64,000 bases of DNA, from contig NZ_JAPFBW010000023.1 of assembly GCF_026153205.1 (NCBI RefSeq), forward strand, positions 1-64,000, written 5' to 3'. The translations under genes and the position numbers were made by a program. Every line of letters starts with the position of its first letter. Position 1 is the stretch's first letter. Source of the stretch: Aquabacterium sp. A7-Y. GTDB taxonomy: Bacteria; Pseudomonadota; Gammaproteobacteria; Burkholderiales; Burkholderiaceae_C. Of the stretch, positions 16,475 through 24,247 are shown one piece after another. The notes below the pieces were generated by a model. The model saw nothing but the letters and a program-made list of their open reading frames with translations, ran no database searches and had not been told where the DNA came from.

Positions 16475-17494
16475 ATGGTCTCCCCCATCAACGCGGGTGG
16501 CTCCGCGTTCGTCCAGGCGCAGATCCAGCCGCCGTCTTCGTCCTCCTCCGGCAATGCTTCCGCCTCGTCCGCGCCGACCGGCCATGGCCAGCTGGGCGGT
16601 GAGGGGGCATTGAGCGGCCTGCCGAGCCGACCGGCCAAGCTGGCACGCACGAACTCGGCGCCCACCCTCGGCGCCGACGCCGCGTTCTACGGCACCTTCC
16701 GGAGCGTGATGTCGCATGGCGTGCTCTCGCAGCCCGAGATGCGGCAACACGGCATCGACTTCAAGGCCTCACACGACGGCAGCGGGCGCGAATCCAGCCA
16801 GATCGAAGTGACTCGCCTGCCCGGCCGCCAGCCCGCCGAGGTGCAGGCGCAGGTGGCGAAAAACGCCGTGACCAATCCTTATCACGGTGCGCTGACCGTC
16901 GCCCTCGAACGCAGCACCGCGCTCGAGGCACGCGCGCCTGGCGAGCAGGAGGCGCTCGCGAAGATGAGCGAGAGCCAGCGCGCCCAGTTGAACGAGCTTC
17001 CGGCCGAATACCGATCGATGGCGATCAGGACGCTGGGTGGCGATCAGGTGTTGACGCCTGCAGGCCAAGTCGAGGCGTCGCGGCGGATGCACAGCTCCTT
17101 CGTCGTCACCGCCGACGCCTCGGCCCACTCGACGTCTCCGTCTGCGCATGAGCAGCAAAGGCCACCGATCAGGCCGGGGGAGATGCAGCAAGTGCTGGTG
17201 CCTGCGGAGCACGGTCCGGCTGCCCAGCAGGCGCTGCGAGACTTGCGGGCCCGCGGCGCGACCGAGCTGCCGTCGCTGCAGACGGTGCCGAGCACGACCG
17301 AGTTGTCGCCGCAGTACCAAGACAAGCGCGGCAACGCCGTCAGTGTCGAAGGACTGTCGGCGCCGGCCTACCACCGGCCGATTGCCCAGCAGGCCGCAGG
17401 ACGCGGAGACACCGACATCCACCTGGTCAAGACCGGGACGTCGGAGCAGGACCCGGCCAGGACCGCCGCTCGACCGCGGTCCGGTTCGATCTGA
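16475..17494 (+). CDS. Candidate hrp-regulated type III secreted effector
   Basis: 339 residues, no recognised domain. The N-terminus fits a type III secretion signal: proline at position 4, 11 serines in the first 50 residues, and no acidic residue before Glu43. The stretch RPAKLARTNSAPTL (about 51-64) recalls motifs near the N-termini of plant-pathogen effectors. The rest is polar, Gln/Ala/Pro-rich and lacks membrane segments. It is a single gene behind the perfect PIP box, with GAGGAG eight bases before ATG 16475. Secretion and function are inferred. Confidence 0.65.
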   Translation: MVSPINAGGSAFVQAQIQPPSSSSSGNASASSAPTGHGQLGGEGALSGLPSRPAKLARTNSAPTLGADAAFYGTFRSVMSHGVLSQPEMRQHGIDFKASHDGSGRESSQIEVTRLPGRQPAEVQAQVAKNAVTNPYHGALTVALERSTALEARAPGEQEALAKMSESQRAQLNELPAEYRSMAIRTLGGDQVLTPAGQVEASRRMHSSFVVTADASAHSTSPSAHEQQRPPIRPGEMQQVLVPAEHGPAAQQALRDLRARGATELPSLQTVPSTTELSPQYQDKRGNAVSVEGLSAPAYHRPIAQQAAGRGDTDIHLVKTGTSEQDPARTAARPRSGSI

Positions 17495-17528
17495 GTTTCT
17501 CGTCACGACCCGCCGGGATGCGGCGGCG

Positions 17529-18260
17529 TTAAACGCCGGTCTCCGGCGCCGGCTCCGGCTCCGGCTCCGGCTTCGCAGGATCCCTGCCTACGCCGCTCAT
17601 CCACGGCCTGCTGCCCCAGGGATGATCAGCCTCGTTCACCCAGACGCGCACCTGCACTTCATCGAAGGGCACGCCCAGGCTGTCGGCCCTGGAGCCGAGG
17701 ATCCATTGCCGGCGACCTCGCGCCCACGCGGTACCGTAGTCGAGCCAGCTCTCGAAACAGTCCTGGGCTCGCCGCGCGTTCTGCTCCAGCACCTGCCACT
17801 GGGTCGCTTCATCGATCCAGTTCAACATGCCGGCCAGCCGCACACCAAACGCGACCCGCGCACAGGCAAAGGCGACAGCGTCCCGCGCATCATCTTCAGG
17901 ACGCAGCTTGTCCAGATCGATACGAAACCAGCCGGTGCGCAGGCTCTGCGCGAGCGCTTCGCGGATCTGCTCATCGCTCATCGTGGCGCGCAGCGCAAAG
18001 AGATGCAGCAGTGCCGGCCGCACCTGCCGCTCGAGATCGTCGCGATTCGGTGGGGAGCCGGGGCGTTCGAAGTCCCACGGCACTCGCGCGGCCGCCGTCG
18101 GACGGGCCAGCGCCAAGGCCAACAAACGCAGTTCGTCAAAGCCCGCCAGCCTCGCCCGCTCTGCGGCAACCTCCCTCCCGGTCTCGATCAAGGAACGCCA
18201 CAGCCGACGCAGCCGGCGCAGCAACCACCAGGCGATCAACAGCGCGATGAGCCATTTCAT
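17529..18260 (-). CDS. DUF1266-like membrane-anchored protein
   Basis: 243 residues: an N-terminal anchor (MKWLIALLIAWWLLRRLRRL), a helical domain, and the C-terminal pattern DCFESWLDYGTAWARGRRQW typical of DUF1266 (the E. coli YbeU/YbeR type). The extreme C-terminus is a Pro-Glu repeat encoded by GGCTCC repeats near 17549-17575. GGAGG seven bases upstream defines ATG 18260, which overlaps the stop of the PcfJ-like gene by four bases. Last gene of the operon and convergent with the effector gene. Function unknown. Confidence 0.72.
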   Translation of the reverse strand: MKWLIALLIAWWLLRRLRRLWRSLIETGREVAAERARLAGFDELRLLALALARPTAAARVPWDFERPGSPPNRDDLERQVRPALLHLFALRATMSDEQIREALAQSLRTGWFRIDLDKLRPEDDARDAVAFACARVAFGVRLAGMLNWIDEATQWQVLEQNARRAQDCFESWLDYGTAWARGRRQWILGSRADSLGVPFDEVQVRVWVNEADHPWGSRPWMSGVGRDPAKPEPEPEPAPETGV

Positions 18261-19357
18261 CGCACCGCCTCCAAGGCTTGCGACACGCCGGGCACCAGCG
18301 GCAGGCCGTGCAGCAGCTCGGGATGACGCGCCGCAATCAGCCATTGCACCAGCGCCGAGGGTTGCGGCAGCTCGCGCACCAGGGCCGGATAGGATTGCAC
18401 CAGCCGCAGTTGATCGGCAGGATCGCTGATCGACGACACCGCCTGCCAGCCGCTGCGCAGACGGGCGACGCCCATGCCGGCGGCGTCAGGCGGCGTGTCG
18501 TCCGAGGTGTCGAGGGTGTTCAGGAAGCCGAGGACCTCCTCCCGGTAGCGGCTCACCGGAGGGCGGTTCTGCTTGCCCTTGATCTGGTCGACGACGAGGC
18601 GCCCGTCTTCTGCACGCACCGAAACACTGATGGTGATGTGCGGCTGCTGCTGGCCGGTGCGATAGCTGAACAGGCGCAGGCGCCCGGCCTCACAAGCGCT
18701 CGCGTAGTGCTCGCCATAGCCGCCGCGCAAGTTGCGCCGGTCGGAGAATTGCCCGAGGCAGTGCCGCATCATCTGGCTCTCGTACGCCATCTCGGCCCGC
18801 AACTCGGGACTGCCGGAGCGGATTTCGACAAACACGCCTTGTCTGCCGCGCCAGACGATCTCGACGGCTCCGGGCCGATGCTCGCGCAGGCCCGCGGTGG
18901 CTTGTGCCTCGAAGGCGGCATGTTCGGCGGCCCACAAGGCCAGGGCTTGCGGGCAGTTGACGCGCATCAGCTTGCCGTCCAGCGAGGTGCCGCTGCGCGA
19001 CCCGAGGAACTCGACCAGACGCGCTTCGAGCGCCAGCAGCGTCTCGCCCTCAGGGTCGACCCACCACATCGGCACGGCCGGGGACGCCTGCTTGCCGAGC
19101 CGCCCGCCGACCCATGCCGGCACAGCGGCCGGAGCGAACAGCGCACGGGCCTGGTCGGCCGACACCAGCTGCTGCACCTGGGGCGGCGTGGCGGCGAGGT
19201 TGCCGACCACATGCCGGTAGAAATGGTTCAGCAGCCAGTCCCGCACCGGGACCGCATCGCCCCGTTCCCGGCTGCGGCGTTCGATGCCCGACTTGAGGGC
19301 TGGCGCGTTGACGACGTCGCGAGCGGCATAACCGCCCCTCGGCAGCGCAGTGGACAT
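18257..19357 (-). CDS. PcfJ-like domain protein
   Basis: 366 residues. The middle shows the PcfJ-like signature: QMMRHCLGQFSDRRNLRGGYG, then RLRLFSYRTG, PHITISVSV and VDQIKGKQN, as seen in proteins named after an enterococcal conjugation-locus gene and widespread on chromosomes. The N-terminal third is helical with several tryptophans. No signal peptide. It follows the long repeat protein after two bases and overlaps the DUF1266 gene, so translation of all three is coupled. Biochemical role unknown. Confidence 0.7.
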   Translation of the reverse strand: MSTALPRGGYAARDVVNAPALKSGIERRSRERGDAVPVRDWLLNHFYRHVVGNLAATPPQVQQLVSADQARALFAPAAVPAWVGGRLGKQASPAVPMWWVDPEGETLLALEARLVEFLGSRSGTSLDGKLMRVNCPQALALWAAEHAAFEAQATAGLREHRPGAVEIVWRGRQGVFVEIRSGSPELRAEMAYESQMMRHCLGQFSDRRNLRGGYGEHYASACEAGRLRLFSYRTGQQQPHITISVSVRAEDGRLVVDQIKGKQNRPPVSRYREEVLGFLNTLDTSDDTPPDAAGMGVARLRSGWQAVSSISDPADQLRLVQSYPALVRELPQPSALVQWLIAARHPELLHGLPLVPGVSQALEAVR

Positions 19358-19359
19358 GA

Positions 19360-21639
19360 TCAACCCCAAAAGCGCCACCACGGGCGCGCGGGCGCGATGG
19401 CCTGCCTGTACGCTTCAAGGGCTTCCCCGAGTCGCCCCCGCCAGTGCTCCGCATGGGGCAGCGGCGGCACACACAGGGCCAGCGCCTCCTCATAGTGCTT
19501 CAGAACTCGTTCCGGCGACCCTGCTTTCTCCAGCACGAGGCCTGCCAGACGCAATGCATCGATGAGCTGCAATTTCCAAAGCGTCGGCAGGATCGGCTCG
19601 AGTCGCGCCAAGGCGTCCTCGGGCTGGGTGTAAATGATGTTCGCGAGCAGGAGCACCACGGCGGTCAGGTAGTCCTCCTCCCAGGCCCGCCTGTCCTCCT
19701 CGTCGAGCTCGCTCCACCATTCCTCGAGGCGTTGCAGCCAGATGGCCAGCTCCGCGTCCCGGTTGAGGCGGACCAGGATGGGCCCGACCTCGACGATGTA
19801 CCCTGTCGGTTTGTGGCGGCCGTAGCCGTAGTCGGCCGCGAAGTGCCAGAGCTGGTCGGCCGCGTCGACGAACGATGCCTCCTCTCCAGCTCCGAAATGA
19901 CACCACATCAGGCCCTGGTAGTGCTCGGCGAAGGGGCTGGCGGCGATGCCTTTGCGGTGCAGTTCCGCGGCCTGCAGGTAGTTCTCACGCGTGCAGCGAT
20001 GGTAGATCGCGAGGTTGTTGCACAACATCGAATAGTTGTGCACGTCGCCGTCGCGGTAGTAGCCCTCCCCGCTTTCGAAGAATGCCTCGAATGCGGCCAG
20101 ACCTTCCTCGTAGTAGCGCGCCTGCAACTCGCGGATCTGTTCCTCCGGCCATGGCGTGCCTTCCGGCAGTTCCTCCACCAGCTCCTCGATGCGCACGCCC
20201 ACCGTGTAGGCCCAGGTCCCGCAAGGCGCGCTGACGAACGGCAGGGCCACCGCAGCCGGAGCGCCGTGCACGAGCATGCGGCACCGCCACACCTTCTCGA
20301 CGATGTCGGAGTTGGCCCATTCCGAGGCTCGCGGCACGGCGACTTCGAGCAAGGCCAGAGCGCCGGCATGGTCCTGCCGGTGCTCCAGCAACGCCAAGGC
20401 GCGCAGCACATCCAGCGCCGGGTGGTCGGGCGCCATCTGTGCGGCAAGCGCGAGGTGGCGTTCGAAGTAAACCTCCGGGTCCTCTTCGCCGCAGACCCAG
20501 TGCACGGACTCCCAGAGGGCGGCGCTCGCGAGCGTGAGCACCCAGTGCACATCCTCGTGCCCCGGTTCGCCGTCTGCGTGCTGCATGGCCGCCTCCACCA
20601 TCGCCTGGGCCGAGCCGGGACGTTGGTGGAAGACACACTCGAACGCCAGTCTTGCCGCTTCCTCCTTGCGGTCAGCCTGCAGCAGCCACCTCAACACCTG
20701 GGTGTTGTAGCGGTCGTCTTCGTCGTCGGTGAGCCCGAAGCGACCTGCCCTGGCCTTCGCCAGACCTTCCTCCCACCGCCCTTGCTGGCACAGCGCACGC
20801 GCCTCGAGGCGGGCCAGCAGCACGCGAACCCTGCGCAGGCGCGGCAAGGACAGATCGGCAGGGACCAGCGCCCCCACTTTGCCGACGACGGTGTCGACGA
20901 GCTGGGGGTCCAGCATCACGAGGGAGGTCCCCAGGCGCAGCCAGTCTTCGTGGTCGACGTCCTGGTCCTGCCCCGCTTGCGCCAGCACCTCGATAGCGCG
21001 GCGCGCCGACGCGCGGGCTTCTTCGTCAAGGCCTTCCGCGGCGAAGGCGACTCCGAGGCGGACTGCCAGCAGGGCCTCGTCCCATGCGCGATAGGCGGCA
21101 CGCTCGGGCTGGGCCAACTGCAGGGCGTGGCGGGCAGCAGCGCAGCGCCGGACGCAGGCGTGCTCGCCGGCGCCCGCCGCGGCGTCCGAAAGATGAGCCC
21201 AGGCGTTCTCGGTCGCCAGCGGCACGGGCAGTTCATGCAGCACCTGCTCTGCCTGCAGCACCGCGTCGCGAAGCGCCGCGGCGTCTTCGCCGTTCTGCTG
21301 CACCTCGATGCGCCAGAAGGCGATGCTGATGCGCGCACCGGGCTGCTCGCCGTCGGGCAGACGGGAGACCACCGCCCGCCCGTCGTCCTCGATGACACGC
21401 AGGGCCTCCTGCATCTGCCCCGCGCGAAGCCAGAGGCGGAACAGCCGCGCGACGCTGCTCACGGTATCGGCGCGGAATGGCTGGCGACGCAGGGCCGTGA
21501 GCAGGGCCGAGCGTGCCAGGTCTTCAGCCAGGCCGCTTTCCGATTGCAGCTCGACGGCCTCCTCGGTGTCGTCAAGAAAACTTTCCAGCGGGATGCCGCT
21601 GAGCGGTGCGGAGGCAATGACCGTCATGGGGTGGTTCAT
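19360..21639 (-). CDS. Large TPR-like alpha-helical repeat protein
   Basis: 759 residues, almost entirely helical, rich in Ala, Leu and Glu, with TPR-like helix pairs (for example ALLAVRLGVAFAAEGLDEEARASARRAIEVL and later LALLEHRQDHAGALALLEVAV). No membrane segment and no catalytic motif. It resembles large tetratricopeptide scaffold proteins. No clear ribosome site precedes ATG 21639. It is followed after two bases by the PcfJ-like gene; the small membrane protein gene is 73 bases upstream. Likely a scaffold for the operon's products. Confidence 0.75.
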   Translation of the reverse strand: MNHPMTVIASAPLSGIPLESFLDDTEEAVELQSESGLAEDLARSALLTALRRQPFRADTVSSVARLFRLWLRAGQMQEALRVIEDDGRAVVSRLPDGEQPGARISIAFWRIEVQQNGEDAAALRDAVLQAEQVLHELPVPLATENAWAHLSDAAAGAGEHACVRRCAAARHALQLAQPERAAYRAWDEALLAVRLGVAFAAEGLDEEARASARRAIEVLAQAGQDQDVDHEDWLRLGTSLVMLDPQLVDTVVGKVGALVPADLSLPRLRRVRVLLARLEARALCQQGRWEEGLAKARAGRFGLTDDEDDRYNTQVLRWLLQADRKEEAARLAFECVFHQRPGSAQAMVEAAMQHADGEPGHEDVHWVLTLASAALWESVHWVCGEEDPEVYFERHLALAAQMAPDHPALDVLRALALLEHRQDHAGALALLEVAVPRASEWANSDIVEKVWRCRMLVHGAPAAVALPFVSAPCGTWAYTVGVRIEELVEELPEGTPWPEEQIRELQARYYEEGLAAFEAFFESGEGYYRDGDVHNYSMLCNNLAIYHRCTRENYLQAAELHRKGIAASPFAEHYQGLMWCHFGAGEEASFVDAADQLWHFAADYGYGRHKPTGYIVEVGPILVRLNRDAELAIWLQRLEEWWSELDEEDRRAWEEDYLTAVVLLLANIIYTQPEDALARLEPILPTLWKLQLIDALRLAGLVLEKAGSPERVLKHYEEALALCVPPLPHAEHWRGRLGEALEAYRQAIAPARPWWRFWG

Positions 21640-21712
21640 CTAGGGTGGGAAAAGCATGGACGATGAAGGCGCTGGTGAATCGCACCTGGCCCGCTGAGCA
21701 TGGAGCTCCTCT

Positions 21713-22078
21713 TCATCGCGACAGGACGTACAGGAACAGAGCCCATCCAAGCGTGCTCAGCAGAAAGGCGCCGCCATGCACACTCTTCGCCGTTCGAAGT
21801 AGCGGTCGATCAGGCAAGGGACCGACCAGGCCGAATGGACGAAGCTGGCGCGCCCAGCACACTCCCCACACCAGACCTGACATGGCCCAATAGTAGGCAG
21901 CGCCGAACAACAGTCCCCATTGCACGCCACACAGTGGAAAGCATCGCTGCTCCGACTGCGGACGAAGGTCGGTGGCCCAGATCAACAAAGCCACGAGCAG
22001 GTTCACGACAGCGAGCAACAAGGTCGTCTCACCCGGCTGGCTTCTGTGGGGAACCTTCAGGCTGCTTGGCTCGGTCAC
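21713..22078 (-). CDS. Small three-helix membrane protein
   Basis: 121 residues from a GTG start, with three hydrophobic segments (TLLLAVVNLLVALLIWA, WGLLFGAAYYWAMSGLVWG and GGAFLLSTLGWALFLYVL). No ribosome site is visible, so a later start before the first segment is possible. It lies on the same strand 73 bases before the TPR-like gene and may be the first gene of that operon. No family recognised. Confidence 0.5.
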   Translation of the reverse strand: MTEPSSLKVPHRSQPGETTLLLAVVNLLVALLIWATDLRPQSEQRCFPLCGVQWGLLFGAAYYWAMSGLVWGVCWARQLRPFGLVGPLPDRPLLRTAKSVHGGAFLLSTLGWALFLYVLSR

Positions 22079-22477
22079 GAAGCCGTAGACGCGGCGCAGC
22101 CGTCCGCGGTCGGTGAGCCGCTGCAGCTCCAGTGGCAGCGCATAAAACCGAGGTCGTACAGACTCATGCTTGAAAGCCCCCCTGGAAACGTTCTTCTACT
22201 TGTGCCGGCAGTCGACCCTGGGTCGCCCGAGCCGAGCGGCATGTCCGTGAGCAGCGGAGAGTCTACGGGCCGTTCGGGCCGCCGCAGCCGCCCTCCTCCC
22301 CTGTCTGGGGGAGTGCGGCTTGTTACCAAGAGCAACAAGAAGGGGATCACCCGCGGAAGCGGGACACCTCGGACGTGCCGAAAAAACAATAGCGATCCAA
22401 TCGCTGGCTCAGGCTCGTCAGGGGAGAAACGCACTCGGCGCCGCAGAGCCGGCCGCGACGCCGGCCGGACGACACCG
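22079..22477. other. Intergenic region, 400 bases
   Basis: No supportable gene. There is an imperfect GC-rich hairpin around 22280-22320 (CCGCAGCC... with ...GTGCGGC) that might end transcription of the minus-strand gene at 22478-23032. Nothing else recognisable. Confidence 0.3.
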
Positions 22478-23032
22478 CTAAGGCAGCGCCCCTTTCCATG
22501 CGGTAGAGGTTCGCCAGGCTGCCTTTAGCCTGCACGCACGCCGCACTCCGCGCACGATGCTCTGCAAAGTGCTGCACCTGAAGTCGGTGAGACGCTCGGA
22601 GGGCAAGCCCGAGGCAAGCCACAGCTGTCGGTGCATCTCGAACGCCTCGGGTTGTTGCACCAGCACCAACTGCCCGAGCTGGATCCCCCAGACGTGAGGG
22701 TCGTGCATCAAGGCGCTGACAAGTCGACCCGCTTCGTCCGTCAGCGCAACGCCGTCGTCGCTCAGCACAACGCAAACTGCACGATGATGTGCGACCAGCC
22801 GTCCATCGCCCGCCAGGTGCCGGCCGAGACTTCGCCACCAGGCTCGCTGCTCAGAAGATGTCAGGCCGCGCGCAAGGCGCGTATGAAACCAGAAACCGTA
22901 CCGGACCCGAGGGCAGTCGGGAAGTCCTAAGGGTGTGCGACAGGCCTCAAGAAAGGTCCCCGAAAAATCGGGCATTGCGACTGACCATCGCGCCTCGCCT
23001 TCCGCTCCCACTCCGTGAAGCTGTTGTCGCAT
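22478..23032 (-). CDS. Hypothetical protein
   Basis: 184 residues, not recognised. The middle (RAWWRSLGRHLAGDGRLVAHHRAVCVVLSDDG, VWGIQLGQLVLV) reads as a folded alpha/beta domain; the tail is basic (RGVRRACRLKAAWRTSTAW). The start is placed at ATG 23032 because GGGGGAGGGGCGAGG lies directly upstream; the frame itself is open to a TTG at 23056. It is divergent from the XRE regulator gene, from which 160 bases separate it. Confidence 0.55.
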   Translation of the reverse strand: MRQQLHGVGAEGEARWSVAMPDFSGTFLEACRTPLGLPDCPRVRYGFWFHTRLARGLTSSEQRAWWRSLGRHLAGDGRLVAHHRAVCVVLSDDGVALTDEAGRLVSALMHDPHVWGIQLGQLVLVQQPEAFEMHRQLWLASGLPSERLTDFRCSTLQSIVRGVRRACRLKAAWRTSTAWKGALP

Positions 23033-23114
23033 CCTCGCCCCTCCCCCTTTGAGCAAAACGGCCCGGTAGGCATACTGCCGCGCACGCAGGGCGAAACTCC
23101 CCGCCTTTCGGCCG

Positions 23115-23142
23115 AATTGTCACTCATAATTGTCCGTTTGTC
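23115..23142. promoter_or_regulatory. Repeated AATTGTC elements upstream of the XRE regulator
   Basis: AATTGTC at 23115-23121 and again at 23128-23134, then TTTGTC at 23137-23142, in a locally AT-rich patch. The elements overlap a possible -10 (CATAAT, 23125-23130). Small XRE regulators of the controller-protein type bind repeats of this sort in their own promoters, so autoregulation is a reasonable guess. Confidence 0.35.
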
Positions 23143-23192
23143 ATCCTTAGCTTGTAGAGGAAGGACGGCGGGCGCCGGATGCTCGTGGTTCC

Positions 23193-23450
23193 ATGAACGC
23201 GACGTCCAGACAGCCCCCGACCGCCAGGCAAATCTTCGCCAAGAATCTCCGAAGGGTTCGACGCTTGCGGGAAATCTCTCAAGAGGAACTGGCGTTCCGC
23301 GCGGGCCTGAGCCGCACCTATGTGTCGGAAGTTGAACGGGGCGAGCGGAACGTTTCGATCGACAACATGGGCCTTTTGGCTCAAGCGCTCGACCTGCCGT
23401 TGCACGAGCTCTTGAACCCCGCGATGTTCAAGGGTGTCGATGCGGAATAG
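23193..23450 (+). CDS. XRE-family (Cro/C1-type) transcriptional regulator
   Basis: 85 residues, essentially one helix-turn-helix domain: KNLRRVRRLREISQEELAFRAGLSRTYVSEVERGERNVSIDNMGLLAQALDLP. Size and sequence are like restriction-modification controller proteins and small SinR-like regulators. No restriction or methylase gene is nearby, so its targets are unknown. ATG 23193 lacks a good ribosome site; translation may be from a leaderless or weak signal. Divergent from the hypothetical gene at 22478-23032. Confidence 0.88.
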   Translation: MNATSRQPPTARQIFAKNLRRVRRLREISQEELAFRAGLSRTYVSEVERGERNVSIDNMGLLAQALDLPLHELLNPAMFKGVDAE

Positions 23451-23628
23451 CGGGTCTCCCGGCTCGTCAAAGTCCTGGCTCGCCTTCAGCTGAATCGCGG
23501 CCTTCCAGTCGGGATCACCATCTCCAGCTCCCAAAGCGTGGAGTGAAACTGCCGAAGTACGGCGGCATCCATCTCGCTCTGACAGCAGCCGATTGCAGAC
23601 AAGCCGGCATTCGTTTCTCAGACCGTCC

Positions 23629-24195
23629 TCATTCCCCCGAAGTGACTGCACGGGCGAGCAACTCCGCGTCATACCCAGGCAGCATCCCATCGATCACCAG
23701 CTGTGACAGCCCATGGATCATCGACCAGGCTCGCAGCATCGCAACGCCGGGGCCGCGGGGATCAACGGCGTCGATCGCACCACGAAAACCGACCGACGCG
23801 CGCTCTACGGCAGCCTGCAGTTCGGGATAGCGCTCGCGGTCCGCGACCGCCGTGCCGAACATCAGCCGGAAACGGCCAGGCCGCGAGACGGCAAAGCGCA
23901 CATACGCCTGCCCCATGCTGGCCAAGGGATTGCGGCTGTCCGTCGCCGCTTCGGCCAATGCAGCCGCGAAGGCATCGAAGCCACGCACCGCAAGCGCCGC
24001 CAACAGGGCTTCCCTGTCCTGGAAGTGCCGATAGGTTGCCGGTGCTGAAACGCCCGCTCGGCGAGCGGCCTCGCGCAGGGTCACCGCGTCCGATCCGCCT
24101 TCGTCTAACAGACGCTCCGCCACATCGAGCAAGGTCGCACGCAGATCTCCGTGGTGATAGGTCTTGCGCGTCGGGCGAGGGGAAGCCGTTGACAT
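23629..24195 (-). CDS. TetR-family repressor, probably controls the divergent glycosyltransferase
   Basis: 188 residues. The N-terminal HTH (HHGDLRATLLDVAERLLDEG, LREAARRAGVSAPATYRHF) is canonical, followed by a WHG-type C-terminal domain (FRLMFGTAVADRERYPELQ). It is transcribed away from the glycosyltransferase gene with 52 bases between starts, and a perfect palindrome in that gap is the obvious operator. The inducing ligand is unknown, perhaps a glycosylated or glycosylatable small molecule. Confidence 0.9.
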   Translation of the reverse strand: MSTASPRPTRKTYHHGDLRATLLDVAERLLDEGGSDAVTLREAARRAGVSAPATYRHFQDREALLAALAVRGFDAFAAALAEAATDSRNPLASMGQAYVRFAVSRPGRFRLMFGTAVADRERYPELQAAVERASVGFRGAIDAVDPRGPGVAMLRAWSMIHGLSQLVIDGMLPGYDAELLARAVTSGE

Positions 24196-24213
24196 GGGGT
24201 GTATTGTCGCAAA

Positions 24214-24226
24214 TTAACGCCGTTAA
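24214..24226. promoter_or_regulatory. Palindromic operator between TetR and glycosyltransferase genes
   Basis: TTAACGCCGTTAA, a perfect 13-base palindrome centred in the 52-base divergent gap. TetR repressors bind such sites to control both flanking genes. GGAGG follows for translation of the glycosyltransferase (ATG 24248). Confidence 0.6.
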
Positions 24227-24247
24227 CATTTATGGAGGGGGAACGAG

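Noticed and set aside
19444-21666. 740-codon plus-strand frame opposite the TPR-like gene
   Set aside because: Codon-position G+C pattern and lack of any domain mark it as a mirror of the minus-strand gene.
23091-23116. TTCGG...TTCGC pair on the minus strand upstream of the gene at 22478-23032
   Set aside because: Spacer is 16, not 15, bases between pentamers and no matching -10 at 30-32 bases; not accepted as a PIP box.
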